The notes below the pieces were generated by a model. It did no database searches and was not told where the DNA came from. It saw only the letters and a program-made list of their open reading frames with translations. This document shows positions 1-8,925 of a stretch of 64,000 nucleotides of DNA, in pieces. Source of the stretch: Actinomadura rupiterrae (GTDB taxonomy: Bacteria; Actinomycetota; Actinomycetes; Streptosporangiales; Streptosporangiaceae); contig NZ_JAMZEA010000003.1 of the NCBI RefSeq assembly GCF_024172125.1, forward strand, positions 620,001 to 684,000. Reading direction: 5' to 3'. The position numbers were made by a program, and so were the translations under genes. How positions within the stretch are numbered: position 1 is the stretch's first letter; each line of letters begins with the position of its first letter.

Positions 1-801
1 CGACGCGCGCTGGCCGGTGACCTTCTCCAGCAGCAGGCCGAGGATGACGTAGTCGGTGTTGGAGTACGACCAGGTCTGCCCGGGGTCGCCGGCCGGCTTC
101 GCGCCGAGGCCCCACGCGACGAGCTGCTGCGGTGTCAGGTGCCGGTACCGGTTCGCGTCGATGCTCGCCGCGGACGGGTCGTCCAGGGACGGGAACGCGG
201 CGGGCATGTAGTCGCCTATGCCGCTGGTGTGGTTCAGCAGCATCCGGACGGTCACCTGGCGCCCGCGCTGGCCGGGGACGAGGTCGGGCAGATAGCCGCC
301 GACCGGGTCGTCCAGGTGGACGCGTCCCTGGTCGACCTGCTGCAGGACGGCCGTGGCGACGAACGTCTTGGTGATGCCGCCGACGCGCTGCCGCATGTCC
401 GGGCGGACGGGCCGCCCGGCCGCGGTGTCGGCGACGCCGGACGAGCCCTGCCAGGACGTCTCGCCATCCCGGGCCGCCGAGGACAGGCCGGGCATTCCGG
501 CCTCGTGGGTGGCGTCGAGGGTGGCTTGGAGCTTCGCCGGGTCCAGGCCGTCCAGGGCTTCCTGTCCGGGCTCGGACCGGACCGCGGTGGGGCCGCCCTG
601 CTCGGGGGCGAGCGGGCTGCCCGCGGCGGCGGGCATCGGGGCCGTCCACGGAAGCGGGGGCGCCAGGCCGGGCGCGCCCGCCCGCAGAGCGCCTTCCGAG
701 GGGGCGGAGGCGGGCAGGACGGAAGCCGCCGTCCCGGCCGTGACCGCCGTCGTCGCCAGCGCCGCCGCGGCAAGAAGCCGCCGGAGCCGCCTGGTCTCCA
801 T
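1..801 (-). CDS. Secreted beta-lactamase/D-Ala-D-Ala carboxypeptidase-like serine hydrolase (partial), active-site Ser missing
   Basis: This is the N-terminal 267 codons of a class C beta-lactamase-like (Beta-lactamase, serine hydrolase) protein; the C-terminal part lies beyond the left window edge. It starts at ATG 801 with a typical export signal (RRLRRLL followed by an Ala/Thr-rich hydrophobic stretch, about residues 3-33). The family signatures are otherwise good: a GVADTAAGRPV segment, LDDPVGGYLPDLVP, VTVRMLLNHTSGIGDY and the second active-site motif Y246-S-N. The first motif, normally SxxK (as in VGSVTKTF), reads V-G-G142-I-T-K: codon 376-378 gives Gly where the nucleophilic Ser belongs. 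The general-base Lys is kept. By family knowledge such a protein should not acylate substrate, so it may be a peptidoglycan-binding or regulatory derivative. A sequence error cannot be excluded. It is divergent from the TetR gene at 1089. Confidence 0.85.
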   Translation of the reverse strand, partial: METRRLRRLLAAAALATTAVTAGTAASVLPASAPSEGALRAGAPGLAPPLPWTAPMPAAAGSPLAPEQGGPTAVRSEPGQEALDGLDPAKLQATLDATHEAGMPGLSSAARDGETSWQGSSGVADTAAGRPVRPDMRQRVGGITKTFVATAVLQQVDQGRVHLDDPVGGYLPDLVPGQRGRQVTVRMLLNHTSGIGDYMPAAFPSLDDPSAASIDANRYRHLTPQQLVAWGLGAKPAGDPGQTWSYSNTDYVILGLLLEKVTGQRAS

Positions 802-1014
802 CCCGCCACTCCAGTCCCTGAACCACCCGGGCGTCGCACCCGGTAGGCGTCCACTGTGGCACCACAACTCAACGCAAGTCCGACATCAAGGCGAACCGGA
901 CATGGAGATGTGACGAGACGGTGATCCCGCCGGGTTCATCGTGATCGGCATGAGACCCGTCACGGGAACTTTCCGGCCCGCCGTGAGCCCGGTCACGCCC
1001 TCATTTCTGGGTTC

Positions 1015-1030
1015 GTCCTAGACATAGGAC
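1015..1030. promoter_or_regulatory. Perfect inverted repeat, likely TetR operator
   Basis: GTCCTA-GACA-TAGGAC is a perfect 6-bp inverted repeat with a 4-base spacer. It sits between the divergent hydrolase (start 801) and the TetR gene (start 1089), about 60 bases before the regulator. Position and symmetry suggest the binding site of the adjacent repressor; this is an inference. Confidence 0.5.
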
Positions 1031-1088
1031 TGGGCCAAGTTCATGCCAGAATGGACGCCATGACGGCCAAGACGGAGGGTGGCCCGCC

Positions 1089-1769
1089 GTGACGAAGACC
1101 GAGGAGCCCAGGGCCGGGGAGCCCAGGGCCCAGGAGCCACGGGCGGAGGGGCTGCGGGCTCTGAAGAAGCGCCAGACCAGGCTCGCCATCTCGCACGCGG
1201 CGACCCGGCTGTTCCTTGAGCGCGGCTTCGACAAGGTCACGATCGCCGAGATCGCGGAGGCGGCGCAGGTCGCCAAGATGACCGTGACCAACTACTTCCC
1301 GCGCAAGGAGGACCTGGCGCTCGACGTGCACGCCGAGTTCGTGGCGTGGCTCGCCGGGACCGTCCGGGACCGCGCGCCCGGCGAGTCCGCGCTGGCCGCC
1401 CTCCGCCGCGCCTACCTGGACGCCGTGGACCGGCGCGAGGCGCTGATCGGCTTCAGCGGCGAGCCGTTCGCCCGGATGCTCACCGGGAGCCCCACGCTGG
1501 TCGCCCGCATCCGGGAGCTGCACGAGGAGCGCGAGGCCGCCCTCGCCGAGGCGCTCGCCGAGACGTCCGATCAAGGGGGCCTGACCGCCCGGATCGCGGC
1601 GGCGCAGTTCGGCGCCGTCCACCGGGTGCTGTTCGACGAGGCCCTGCGCCGGACCGTGGACGGCCAGACCCACGAGGAGATCGCCGCCGCGCTCACCGGG
1701 GCCGCCCACGAGGCCTTCGACCTCCTGGAACCCTCGCTCGGCGGTTACACCCCGCGGGCAGACCCGTAA
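1089..1769 (+). CDS. TetR/AcrR family transcriptional regulator
   Basis: This 226-residue TetR-type repressor has its helix-turn-helix at about residues 30-75 (RLAISHAATRLFLERGF, TIAEIAEAAQVAKMTVTNYF, PRKEDL) and an all-helical ligand-binding domain after it. The GTG start at 1089 is preceded by GGAGGGT at 1074-1080. The N-terminus carries a short three-fold EPRA repeat (residues 6-18) not typical of the family. A 13-codon ORF (ATG 1051, MDAMTAKTEGGPP) ends in a TGA that overlaps the GTG start, so the regulator might be translationally coupled to a tiny leader. It probably controls itself and the divergent hydrolase through the inverted repeat at 1015-1030. The ligand cannot be predicted. Confidence 0.9.
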   Translation: MTKTEEPRAGEPRAQEPRAEGLRALKKRQTRLAISHAATRLFLERGFDKVTIAEIAEAAQVAKMTVTNYFPRKEDLALDVHAEFVAWLAGTVRDRAPGESALAALRRAYLDAVDRREALIGFSGEPFARMLTGSPTLVARIRELHEEREAALAEALAETSDQGGLTARIAAAQFGAVHRVLFDEALRRTVDGQTHEEIAAALTGAAHEAFDLLEPSLGGYTPRADP

Positions 1770-1844
1770 ACCTGGCCACAGCTGTCACGGGGACGGCCTA
1801 ACCTTTACGCCGGGTTTGCGGGTTTGTAGGCGAGGGGGTCTTGC

Positions 1845-4800
1845 GTGGCGCTGCCGGAGCATCTGGAGCTGCTGGTCACCGATGAGCCGGTCTGCGACTA
1901 CTGGGCTCACGGTCCCTGGCGGGTACCGGACGGGCTGTTCGCGGAGATCCGCGAGCGGGTCGAGGCCCTGGTCGACGATCCGCGCTGCAAGGGGCTGACC
2001 ACCGACGACCTGGAGCTGCTCAAACCGCCCGCGCCGCTCGTCCTCGGCGACCTGGTGCTCGCGCTGGAGTTCCTCGGCGGCGGCTCGGCCGTGTGCACCG
2101 GGTCACACTCCCGGCTCCAGTACCAGTTCTTCGGCAAGTACCACCGCGAGCAGCGCGACCTGCTGCTGGAGTTCCCGTCCTGGATCGTGACCAGCGGCAA
2201 CTTCCGCCCGCTGGAGTGGCTCGGCGACAGCGGCGACAAGGAGCTGGCACTCACCCTGGCCCGCGAGTCCCTGGACGTCCTGGCCGGGATCGAGCCGCTG
2301 GAGCCCCGCCGGCAGGCGCTGATCAAGCTGCTCGAGGACCCGCCGCCCACCCTGGACATCACCGACCACCTCGTCGACCAGCGCCAGGCATGGATGGACC
2401 ACGCGTCCGACGAGGTGATCGCCGCGCTGCCCGAGCTGGCCGGACCGATCGGCTACCTGGAGTGGATCTGCGCCGGGCTCGCCCCGGTGCACGAGCACCT
2501 GCGCGCCGCCGCGCCGCGCGAGGAGACCGTCCAGGATCTCTACGTCCACCTGCTGCTGCAGGGCGGGCTGCGGGAGGTCCCGGCCGAGCTGTCGGCCGTG
2601 CTCGGCGAGGACGCCTACGGCGAGCTGCTGGAGCGGTTCGCCCGCGTCCGGGACGCCGGGTTCGAGGCGGCCGAGTGGAGCGAGGGCGTCCGGGCGTGGC
2701 TCGCGCGGGCGCTCGGCGCGGGCGAGGCCGACGCCTGCCGCGGCTGGCTCGACATGGCCGTCCGGTTCACCGGGTCCGTGCAGGGCCTGCCCGCCGACTG
2801 CGACATCCCGGACCCGCAGCACGTGCCGGTCAGCCAGTTCCAGTACGACCTGCGGCGGCTGTTCCGGCCGCGCCGCCGGGTCGTCAACCCGCTCGCCGCG
2901 TCCGTCGGGAAGGGCACGCCCCGCTCCCGCCGCCCGCGCGCGTCCGCCGAGATCGGCTCCAACCTGGTCGGCCAGCCGGACGTGGTCGCCGCGCTCGCCC
3001 GCATCGGCGAGGGCGACGCGCCCGTCCGGCTGATGCTGGTCGGCCCGGACGGCACCGGCAAGCGGGACGCCGCCCAGGAGGTCGCGCGGCTGCTGCTCGA
3101 CCGCGGCGTCACCGCGTCCCCGCTGTGGCTCGCCGACGACTTCTTCGCGGGCAAGGAGGTCTCCGCCGCCACCACGCACCTGTACAACGACGCGCGCGAG
3201 TCCGCCGGGTCCCGGCTGATGGTGATCGACGGCCTGGACGACATGTCCCGCGACCCGCGCAGCGGCGAGGCGATCGTCGAGGAGCTGCACCGCGCCCTGG
3301 ACGTCCACGACGACCTGCACGTCGTCGCGCTGTGCGAGCCCGGCGGCGACGAGCGGATCCGCGAGGTCAACCCGGCGCTGTCGCTGCGGTTCGAGGTCGT
3401 CCACACCCGCCCGTTCGCCCCGGACGCCTTCGCCGAGCTGTTCTCCCGCGCTCTCGCCGCGCGCGGCGCCCGCGCCCACAAGCGCGCCCTGACCGCCGCC
3501 GGCGACCTGCTCGCCCGCACCCCGGCCGTCCGGAACCTGCGGAACGCCCGGCTCGCCCAGCGCCTCGCGGACGTCGTGGTCGCCGACGTCCGCGCCCGCA
3601 CCGCGCCCGGCGAGGAGCTGGTGGTCAAGCGCGCCGACGTCCCGGCCCGCTTCGACGCCGCCGGCACCGCGTCCGACCCGCACGGCGAGCTGGCCGCGCT
3701 GGTCGGCCTCGCGCCGGTGAAGCGCGAGATCGAGCTGCTCGTCGCCGGCGCCTCGGCGCTCCGGCTGCGCCGCGACGCCGGGCTGCCCGCCGCCGCGCCG
3801 TCCCGGCACATGCTGTTCACCGGCAACCCCGGCACCGGCAAGACCGAGGTCGCGCGGCTGCTCGCCCGGCTCTACAAGGACCTCGGCATCCTGTCGTCCG
3901 GGCACCTGGTCGAGGTGTCCCGCGCGCAGCTGGTCGGCCAGTACCTCGGCGAGACGGCCGTGAAGACCCGCGAGGTCGTCCGGCGCGCGGTCGGCGGCGT
4001 GCTGTTCATCGACGAGGCCTACTCGCTCGCCCAGTCCGACCTCGGCGAGGACTACGGTCCCGAGGCCGTCGCCGAGCTGGTCAAGATGATGGAGGACCAC
4101 CGGGACGACCTGGTCGTCATCGCCGCGGGCTACGAGCGCGAGATGCAGCGGTTCGTCTCGTCCGACCCGGGGCTGTCCTCGCGGTTCCCAGTGACCGTCC
4201 GGTTCCCCGACTTCACCGACGCCGAGCTGCTGGAGATCTTCGTCCGGATGTGCGGCGCGGCCGGGCTCACCCTGACCGACGACGCGTCCGCTAAGGTCTC
4301 CGACCTGCTCCGCCGCGCCCCGCGCGGGCGCTCCTTCGGCAACGCCCGCCTCATGCGCAACCTGTGCGAGCGCGCGCAGTCCCTCCAGGCCCGCCGGATC
4401 GCCGCGCTGAAGCGCCCGTCCGCCGAGCGCCTCGCCGAGCTGCTCGCCGCCGACATCCCCGACTCGCTCACCGGCGCGTCCCGCGTGGTCGTCGGCGCCG
4501 ACCCGCTCGCCGCCCTGGACGCCCTGGTCGGCCTGCGCGACGTCAAGACCGAGGTGCACCGCCTGGTCGCCGAGGCCCGCAGCGCCGAGCTGCGCCGCGC
4601 CGCCGGGCACCCCGCCGCCCCGCCCACCCGCCACATGGTCTTCAGCGGCGGACCCGGCACCGCCAAGACCACCGTCGCCCGCCTCGTCGCCGCCGTGCAC
4701 GCCGACCTCGGCCTGCTCTCCTCCGGCCACCTCGTCGAGGTCGGACGCGGCGACCTCGTCGGCGGCTACCTCGGCCAGACCGCCCCGCGCGTCAAGGCCG

Positions 4801-5309
4801 CCGTCGAGCAGGCCCTCGGCGGCGTCCTGTTCATCGACGAGGCCTACGCCCTCGGCGCCGACCACTACGGCGCCGAGGCCGTCGCCACCCTCGTCAAGCT
4901 CATGGAGGAGTACCGCGGCGACCTGCTGGTCATCACCGCCGGCTACGAGCGCGAGATGTCCGCCTTCCTCACCGCCAACCCCGGCCTCGAATCCCGCTTC
5001 CCCAAGCGCCTGAGGTTCCCGGACTACACCGACTCCGAGCTCGTCCAGATCTTCGAGCTCCTCGCCGCCTCCGACGGCCTCACCCTCGCGCCCGGCGTCC
5101 GCGAGGCCCTCGGCGCCCTCCTCCGCACCGTCCCCCGCGGCCCCTCCTTCGGCAACGGCCGCTTCATCCGCAACCTCCTGGACGCCGCCGTCGCCACCCA
5201 GTCCGTCCGCCTCACGTCCACCACCCCCGGAGACCCCGCCGTCCTCCACCCCGAAGACCTCCCCACCACCCTCCCCAAAACCGCCACCACCCCCGGCCTC
5301 TACCTGTAG
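1845..5309 (+). CDS. Three-module AAA+ ATPase of the CbxX/CfqX (CbbX-like) family
   Basis: This 1154-residue cytoplasmic protein (GTG start, GAGGGGG at 1832-1837) has an N-terminal helical region of about 370 residues without a recognised domain, then three AAA+ modules. Module 1 is degenerate: a P-loop-like GPDGTGKR near residue 398 and a Walker B-like LMVIDGLDD near 457. Modules 2 and 3 are clear CbxX-type ATPases: GNPGTGKTE near 660 with LFIDEAY near 720, and GGPGTAKTT near 933 with LFIDEAY near 994. Each is followed by an AGYEREM segment and an arginine-finger-like SRFP. Module 3 has Ala for Gly before the P-loop Lys (GTAKT). Related proteins are Rubisco-activase-like CbbX and EccA of type VII secretion, but no ESX gene is nearby. 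It precedes two propeller-like membrane proteins. A remodelling role is inferred; the client is unknown. Confidence 0.85.
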   Translation: MALPEHLELLVTDEPVCDYWAHGPWRVPDGLFAEIRERVEALVDDPRCKGLTTDDLELLKPPAPLVLGDLVLALEFLGGGSAVCTGSHSRLQYQFFGKYHREQRDLLLEFPSWIVTSGNFRPLEWLGDSGDKELALTLARESLDVLAGIEPLEPRRQALIKLLEDPPPTLDITDHLVDQRQAWMDHASDEVIAALPELAGPIGYLEWICAGLAPVHEHLRAAAPREETVQDLYVHLLLQGGLREVPAELSAVLGEDAYGELLERFARVRDAGFEAAEWSEGVRAWLARALGAGEADACRGWLDMAVRFTGSVQGLPADCDIPDPQHVPVSQFQYDLRRLFRPRRRVVNPLAASVGKGTPRSRRPRASAEIGSNLVGQPDVVAALARIGEGDAPVRLMLVGPDGTGKRDAAQEVARLLLDRGVTASPLWLADDFFAGKEVSAATTHLYNDARESAGSRLMVIDGLDDMSRDPRSGEAIVEELHRALDVHDDLHVVALCEPGGDERIREVNPALSLRFEVVHTRPFAPDAFAELFSRALAARGARAHKRALTAAGDLLARTPAVRNLRNARLAQRLADVVVADVRARTAPGEELVVKRADVPARFDAAGTASDPHGELAALVGLAPVKREIELLVAGASALRLRRDAGLPAAAPSRHMLFTGNPGTGKTEVARLLARLYKDLGILSSGHLVEVSRAQLVGQYLGETAVKTREVVRRAVGGVLFIDEAYSLAQSDLGEDYGPEAVAELVKMMEDHRDDLVVIAAGYEREMQRFVSSDPGLSSRFPVTVRFPDFTDAELLEIFVRMCGAAGLTLTDDASAKVSDLLRRAPRGRSFGNARLMRNLCERAQSLQARRIAALKRPSAERLAELLAADIPDSLTGASRVVVGADPLAALDALVGLRDVKTEVHRLVAEARSAELRRAAGHPAAPPTRHMVFSGGPGTAKTTVARLVAAVHADLGLLSSGHLVEVGRGDLVGGYLGQTAPRVKAAVEQALGGVLFIDEAYALGADHYGAEAVATLVKLMEEYRGDLLVITAGYEREMSAFLTANPGLESRFPKRLRFPDYTDSELVQIFELLAASDGLTLAPGVREALGALLRTVPRGPSFGNGRFIRNLLDAAVATQSVRLTSTTPGDPAVLHPEDLPTTLPKTATTPGLYL

Positions 5310-5367
5310 AACTCGGGATTACTAAGGGCTTGTCTCGACAAAGCACCTTCTGTCAAAGTGGCCGACC

Positions 5368-7224
5368 GTGGTCGCCCACAGCTCCCGAACGTCACCGCTA
5401 GAACCTTCCGTCCCCGCCAGCGGGCTCGACTCGTTACGCAGACCGCACCTCTGGCTGCGCTACTCCTCCCCGCCTGTGCAATGGGCGGTTCTCACCATCG
5501 TCAGCGGTGCGGGGTGCGGCTTGGGGAGTTGGCTGTCCGGTGCCGACGCCCAGGCCGCCGCGCGTGTGGGCGTCCTGTTCGGTTTGGCGTTCGGCACCGT
5601 GGCCTCGTTACTCCTCGCCTGGTCGATCCGGCGAGTTCTGGCGCAGTCGGAAGCGGAGAACCGAGTAGTACTCGGCGTTCTCGCCAGCGCTGTTTCCCAA
5701 GGCCTCCTTCCGGACGATCCCGCGCTGGACCCTGCGTTGGCCCGCTACATCGCTTGGCGCCGAAACCGGCTGCGGCCGATGCGGTGGTCCGTTCTCTGGC
5801 TGGCCTGCGCCGCCGTATTCGGCCTGGCCACATCCCTGCTGACGCACAGCTTCAGCGGCTACCTGACCGGTGCGGTTCTTGCGCTGGCGTTCGCCGCGTC
5901 CTTGGGCGAAGTGCGGCGGAGCAAGGTTCGGATGGACGTCCTCGAAGCGGCCATGGCGAACCGGGGCGCGTCCGGCGGCCCAATGTCCTCGTCTGATCGT
6001 TCGGCGCGGCGCACTCGGCGGGAACGCGCCTGCATCGTCGTGGTCGCGCTCTTGACGGCCGGTGTCGGGGTGGCCGTCGTCCTCATCCCCCACGGCGGTG
6101 AGCTGCACGGGCCGTACGGGACGTTCCCCTCGGCGATCACGCCCCCGACCAGCGGGATGTTGCGCACCGGTGCCGCGGTCCCCGACAGTGCGCTCGCCTT
6201 CCAGGGGCTCGCGATCGAGGAGGATCGGGAGGTGGGCGATGACAACCCGAACCGCTTGTCCATCGCCGACCTGCGGACCGGCAGGCCCTACTGGATCCGG
6301 GACCTGCACGAACCGGTCTTCGTGGCGAAGGCCGTGGACGCCGCGACGGGCGGGGTCGCGGTACTGACTCGTTCGGCGGGCTCCGATTATCGGCTTTCGA
6401 TGTTCGATCTGCGGTCCGGGCGGCAACGGTGGCGCGCCACTGTGTCAGGCAGCGCCGGGGCGCCGTTGCTGGACGAGGGCGGTGTCGTGGTCGTCTCGTC
6501 CTCGGAAGGGCTCACTGCCTTCGACTCGCGCACCGGTCGGCAGCGCTGGTTCACGCGCTTCCCATCCGGATGTGTCATCCGGCCGTTCTCCCAAGGGCTC
6601 AGCGGGGTTCTGCTCGTGGGCCTGTTGTGCCCTGACGGTTCCCGGCTCAACGCCTACGAGCCGCGCGACGGACGTCGGCGGTGGTCAGCGCCCACGACCT
6701 GGCTCACCGGTGACGATGTGGACTGGAAGTCGCAGGGACGCCAGTTCACCACGTCCGGTAACTCGCTCGTGGTGTCGGACTGGAACACGACGGCGGCCTT
6801 CGATCTGACCACCGGAGTCCTCAGCCGCGTCGCCGCGGCCCAGCGAGGGGAACTGGCCGGGACGATCGGCGGCGGAGCCGAAGTCACCGGCTGCATGCAA
6901 CCGTCCCGGCGGGAGGCACCGGAAGGGCTCTGCGCCGTCGCCCCCGCCACAGGTCGGCCTCTGTGGCAGTACCGGATGCCGAAGGGCTGGGAACTGGCGG
7001 ATTCCACCAGCGGGATAGTCGAAGCGCGCGGCCGGGTGTACGTGATGGCAGTTGCCGCTGGGAAGAAGCGTTCGCTGCTTGTCGTGGACGTCCAGACCGG
7101 ACGGCAGCTCGGCGAGCTGAACATGGCCGGATCTGACGGGACGGAGCTGAAGGTCACCTCGGGTGGGGACGTCGTGTTGAGCGGCTTCCTGGCGCGGTCT
7201 TCGCAGGTGCTGGTCGGGTCATGA
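5368..7224 (+). CDS. Membrane protein with extracytoplasmic PQQ-like beta-propeller repeats
   Basis: This 618-residue protein has hydrophobic segments near residues 38-56, 66-83, 123-140 and 145-160, then another at about 215-235 that anchors a large C-terminal domain. That domain contains repeated YWIRDLHEP, FDLRSGRQRWR, FDSRTGRQRWF, YEPRDGRRRWS and ATGRPLWQY units, the classic PQQ/quinoprotein-like blade pattern. Such domains usually act as ligand- or protein-binding propellers; no enzyme motif is visible. The start is GTG 5368. The ribosome site is weak, so the exact start is uncertain. The gene end overlaps the next gene region, so the two propeller proteins are probably co-transcribed. 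The nearest function could be in envelope sensing with the kinases downstream; that is an inference. Confidence 0.75.
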   Translation: MVAHSSRTSPLEPSVPASGLDSLRRPHLWLRYSSPPVQWAVLTIVSGAGCGLGSWLSGADAQAAARVGVLFGLAFGTVASLLLAWSIRRVLAQSEAENRVVLGVLASAVSQGLLPDDPALDPALARYIAWRRNRLRPMRWSVLWLACAAVFGLATSLLTHSFSGYLTGAVLALAFAASLGEVRRSKVRMDVLEAAMANRGASGGPMSSSDRSARRTRRERACIVVVALLTAGVGVAVVLIPHGGELHGPYGTFPSAITPPTSGMLRTGAAVPDSALAFQGLAIEEDREVGDDNPNRLSIADLRTGRPYWIRDLHEPVFVAKAVDAATGGVAVLTRSAGSDYRLSMFDLRSGRQRWRATVSGSAGAPLLDEGGVVVVSSSEGLTAFDSRTGRQRWFTRFPSGCVIRPFSQGLSGVLLVGLLCPDGSRLNAYEPRDGRRRWSAPTTWLTGDDVDWKSQGRQFTTSGNSLVVSDWNTTAAFDLTTGVLSRVAAAQRGELAGTIGGGAEVTGCMQPSRREAPEGLCAVAPATGRPLWQYRMPKGWELADSTSGIVEARGRVYVMAVAAGKKRSLLVVDVQTGRQLGELNMAGSDGTELKVTSGGDVVLSGFLARSSQVLVGS

Positions 7225-7235
7225 CAGGAGAATCG

Positions 7236-8792
7236 GTGAACGTTCCGGCGCGGCACCTCCAAGCTCCCACGCGGCGCCTCCAAGCTCCGACGCGGCGACG
7301 CCAGGTGATGACGACCGTGCTGGCCGTGCTGACGGTGGCCTGCGCCGCCGGGCTGTCCCTGTTCGCGACCGGCTACGGGGACGACGGCCCGTCCTTGGCG
7401 GCCGAGCACGGCACGTCCGGCCCGTCGCGATCACCCGCGCTCAGCGGGCCGGGGCCGGGAGCGGGCAACCTCACAGCCGACTGGTCGACCACCCTGATCG
7501 CCGACAGGCCCTGGTTCGCCGCCCGCCAGGACGTCCTGCTGGTCGGGTCGTCCTCGGGCATCGACGGCTACGACCCGCACACCGGAACCCGCCGCTGGTA
7601 CTTCCACACCTCCAGCCCCGACGCCAAGGACTGGAGTTACAGGATGAGCGGTCCCGTGCTGACCATCGACCGGGGCTACGCCCACGGGACGTCGGGGCCC
7701 GACCTGCGGACGGCGCTGGACCCGTCGTCCGGGCGCGTCCTGTGGAACAAGCTGAGGTCTGAGCAGCTGCGCGGCAACAGCGCGCTCGGCAATCTGGAGA
7801 GCGCCCCGTACACGCCGTCCATCTCGGCGAAGGGTGAGGTCTCCGGGCCGGACTGGCACACCATTGGAAGGGTTCCCGCCGGCTTCGGCACCAACCGGTT
7901 CCAGGCCCGAGTGTCCGGCGACTACGTCGTCATCCCCGGCGAGGACACGTCGGAAAAGAGCCCGGGCAAGGGCACGACGGACCAGCATTATCTGGCCGTC
8001 ATCAACACCCGCACCCGCAAGTCCCGCGTTCTGCGAACCGGCATTCCGCGTGCGTTCACCGTGAGCGGCACCCATGCCTACCTGGTGACCGGGAACGTCG
8101 GCTCGGGAACCGGCCTGCCGATGGCCTCTCCAACGATCGAAGCCGCGCTCCTACCGGCCGGTCTGGACGTGATCGACCTGACCACCGCGAAGTCGCGACG
8201 GCTACCGCTACCGGTTCTGGGCGGCAACGCCGTCGCCAGCCCCACGCAGAGCTACCCGCAATGGATCGCCGCCGGCGGCGGACACCTGTTCCTCGCTTCC
8301 ATGTCCCAGCAGGGCGGATCCCGCGTGCAACTCAGCTCGGTTTCGGTCTCGGACGCCAAGGAGCCCTTGGCCTTGGGAGGCGTCCGGCCCTCCGACTGGC
8401 CCGACCCCTGCCGCCTGGCGCCACACCACTCCAGCGCGCCTAACGAGACCGACCCGGGCCACCTCACGATCGACGGGACGACCCTGCCGAGAGTCGGATG
8501 CACTTACAAAGTGGCGAGCGGCGAAACGGTCAACGTGACCGTCGGCTGGGTCGCTGCGAGCGACCGCGCCGCGCACCAGCTGTTCAGCGGCCTTCCGGCC
8601 GGTCAACCGCAGAACGTCGGCGACGAATCCGCCACCTATCCGGGCTCGAACGGCGCGGGTGCCAGGACGATCGCACGCGTGGGCCGCACGGTCGTCATCT
8701 TCCTCGTCAACCACCGTCCCTCCCCGCCCGACGCCGCTTCCCAGAGCTTGATGACCGAGGTCGCCGCCACCCTGCGCACAGCGAACCCCTGA
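7236..8792 (+). CDS. Membrane-anchored PQQ-like propeller domain protein
   Basis: About 518 residues with one N-terminal transmembrane helix (TTVLAVLTVACAAGLSLFA, roughly residues 26-45) and an extracytoplasmic domain with a PQQ-like blade near its start (GYDPHTGTRRWYFH, LDPSSGRVLWNK). The C-terminal 130 residues contain CRLAP...GCTYKVASGETVNVTVGW and resemble a small Cys-containing sensor domain. I prefer GTG 7236, which has AGGAG at 7226-7230. ATG 7221 in the same frame would overlap the previous stop as ATGA. The first codons contain a 21-bp duplication giving RHLQAPTRRLQAPTR. Together with the upstream protein it forms a likely operon. No enzymatic residues were recognised. Confidence 0.7.
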   Translation: MNVPARHLQAPTRRLQAPTRRRQVMTTVLAVLTVACAAGLSLFATGYGDDGPSLAAEHGTSGPSRSPALSGPGPGAGNLTADWSTTLIADRPWFAARQDVLLVGSSSGIDGYDPHTGTRRWYFHTSSPDAKDWSYRMSGPVLTIDRGYAHGTSGPDLRTALDPSSGRVLWNKLRSEQLRGNSALGNLESAPYTPSISAKGEVSGPDWHTIGRVPAGFGTNRFQARVSGDYVVIPGEDTSEKSPGKGTTDQHYLAVINTRTRKSRVLRTGIPRAFTVSGTHAYLVTGNVGSGTGLPMASPTIEAALLPAGLDVIDLTTAKSRRLPLPVLGGNAVASPTQSYPQWIAAGGGHLFLASMSQQGGSRVQLSSVSVSDAKEPLALGGVRPSDWPDPCRLAPHHSSAPNETDPGHLTIDGTTLPRVGCTYKVASGETVNVTVGWVAASDRAAHQLFSGLPAGQPQNVGDESATYPGSNGAGARTIARVGRTVVIFLVNHRPSPPDAASQSLMTEVAATLRTANP

Positions 8793-8860
8793 ACAGCCAC
8801 ACCCCGTATAGGCAGGCGTTCTCGCGCGAACGCTCCGAGATCCCGAATTCCACTGACTCC

Positions 8861-8889
8861 CTGACCTTGACCTTCCCGACGTGTAAGGT
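8861..8889 (+). promoter_or_regulatory. Candidate sigma-70-type promoter of the kinase gene
   Basis: CTGACC (8861-8866), a 17-base spacer and TAAGGT (8884-8889) lie 37 bases before the kinase start codon, with GGGAGG at 8914-8919. A GCGTTC/GAACGC hairpin at 8816-8833 just upstream could end the preceding operon. It was called by eye only. Confidence 0.4.
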
Positions 8890-8925
8890 CTTCCGCGATC
8901 TTCTGGACGGCGCGGGAGGTACCGG

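Noticed and set aside
2103..5249. Long open frame (over 1000 codons) antisense to the AAA+ gene
   Set aside because: It is a shadow created by GC-rich codon third positions; its translation is low-complexity and the plus-strand AAA+ motifs are unambiguous.
1845..8792. Type VII (ESX) secretion locus because of the EccA-like ATPase
   Set aside because: No EccB/C/D/E, WXG100 or mycosin genes are present nearby, so an ESX assignment is unsupported.
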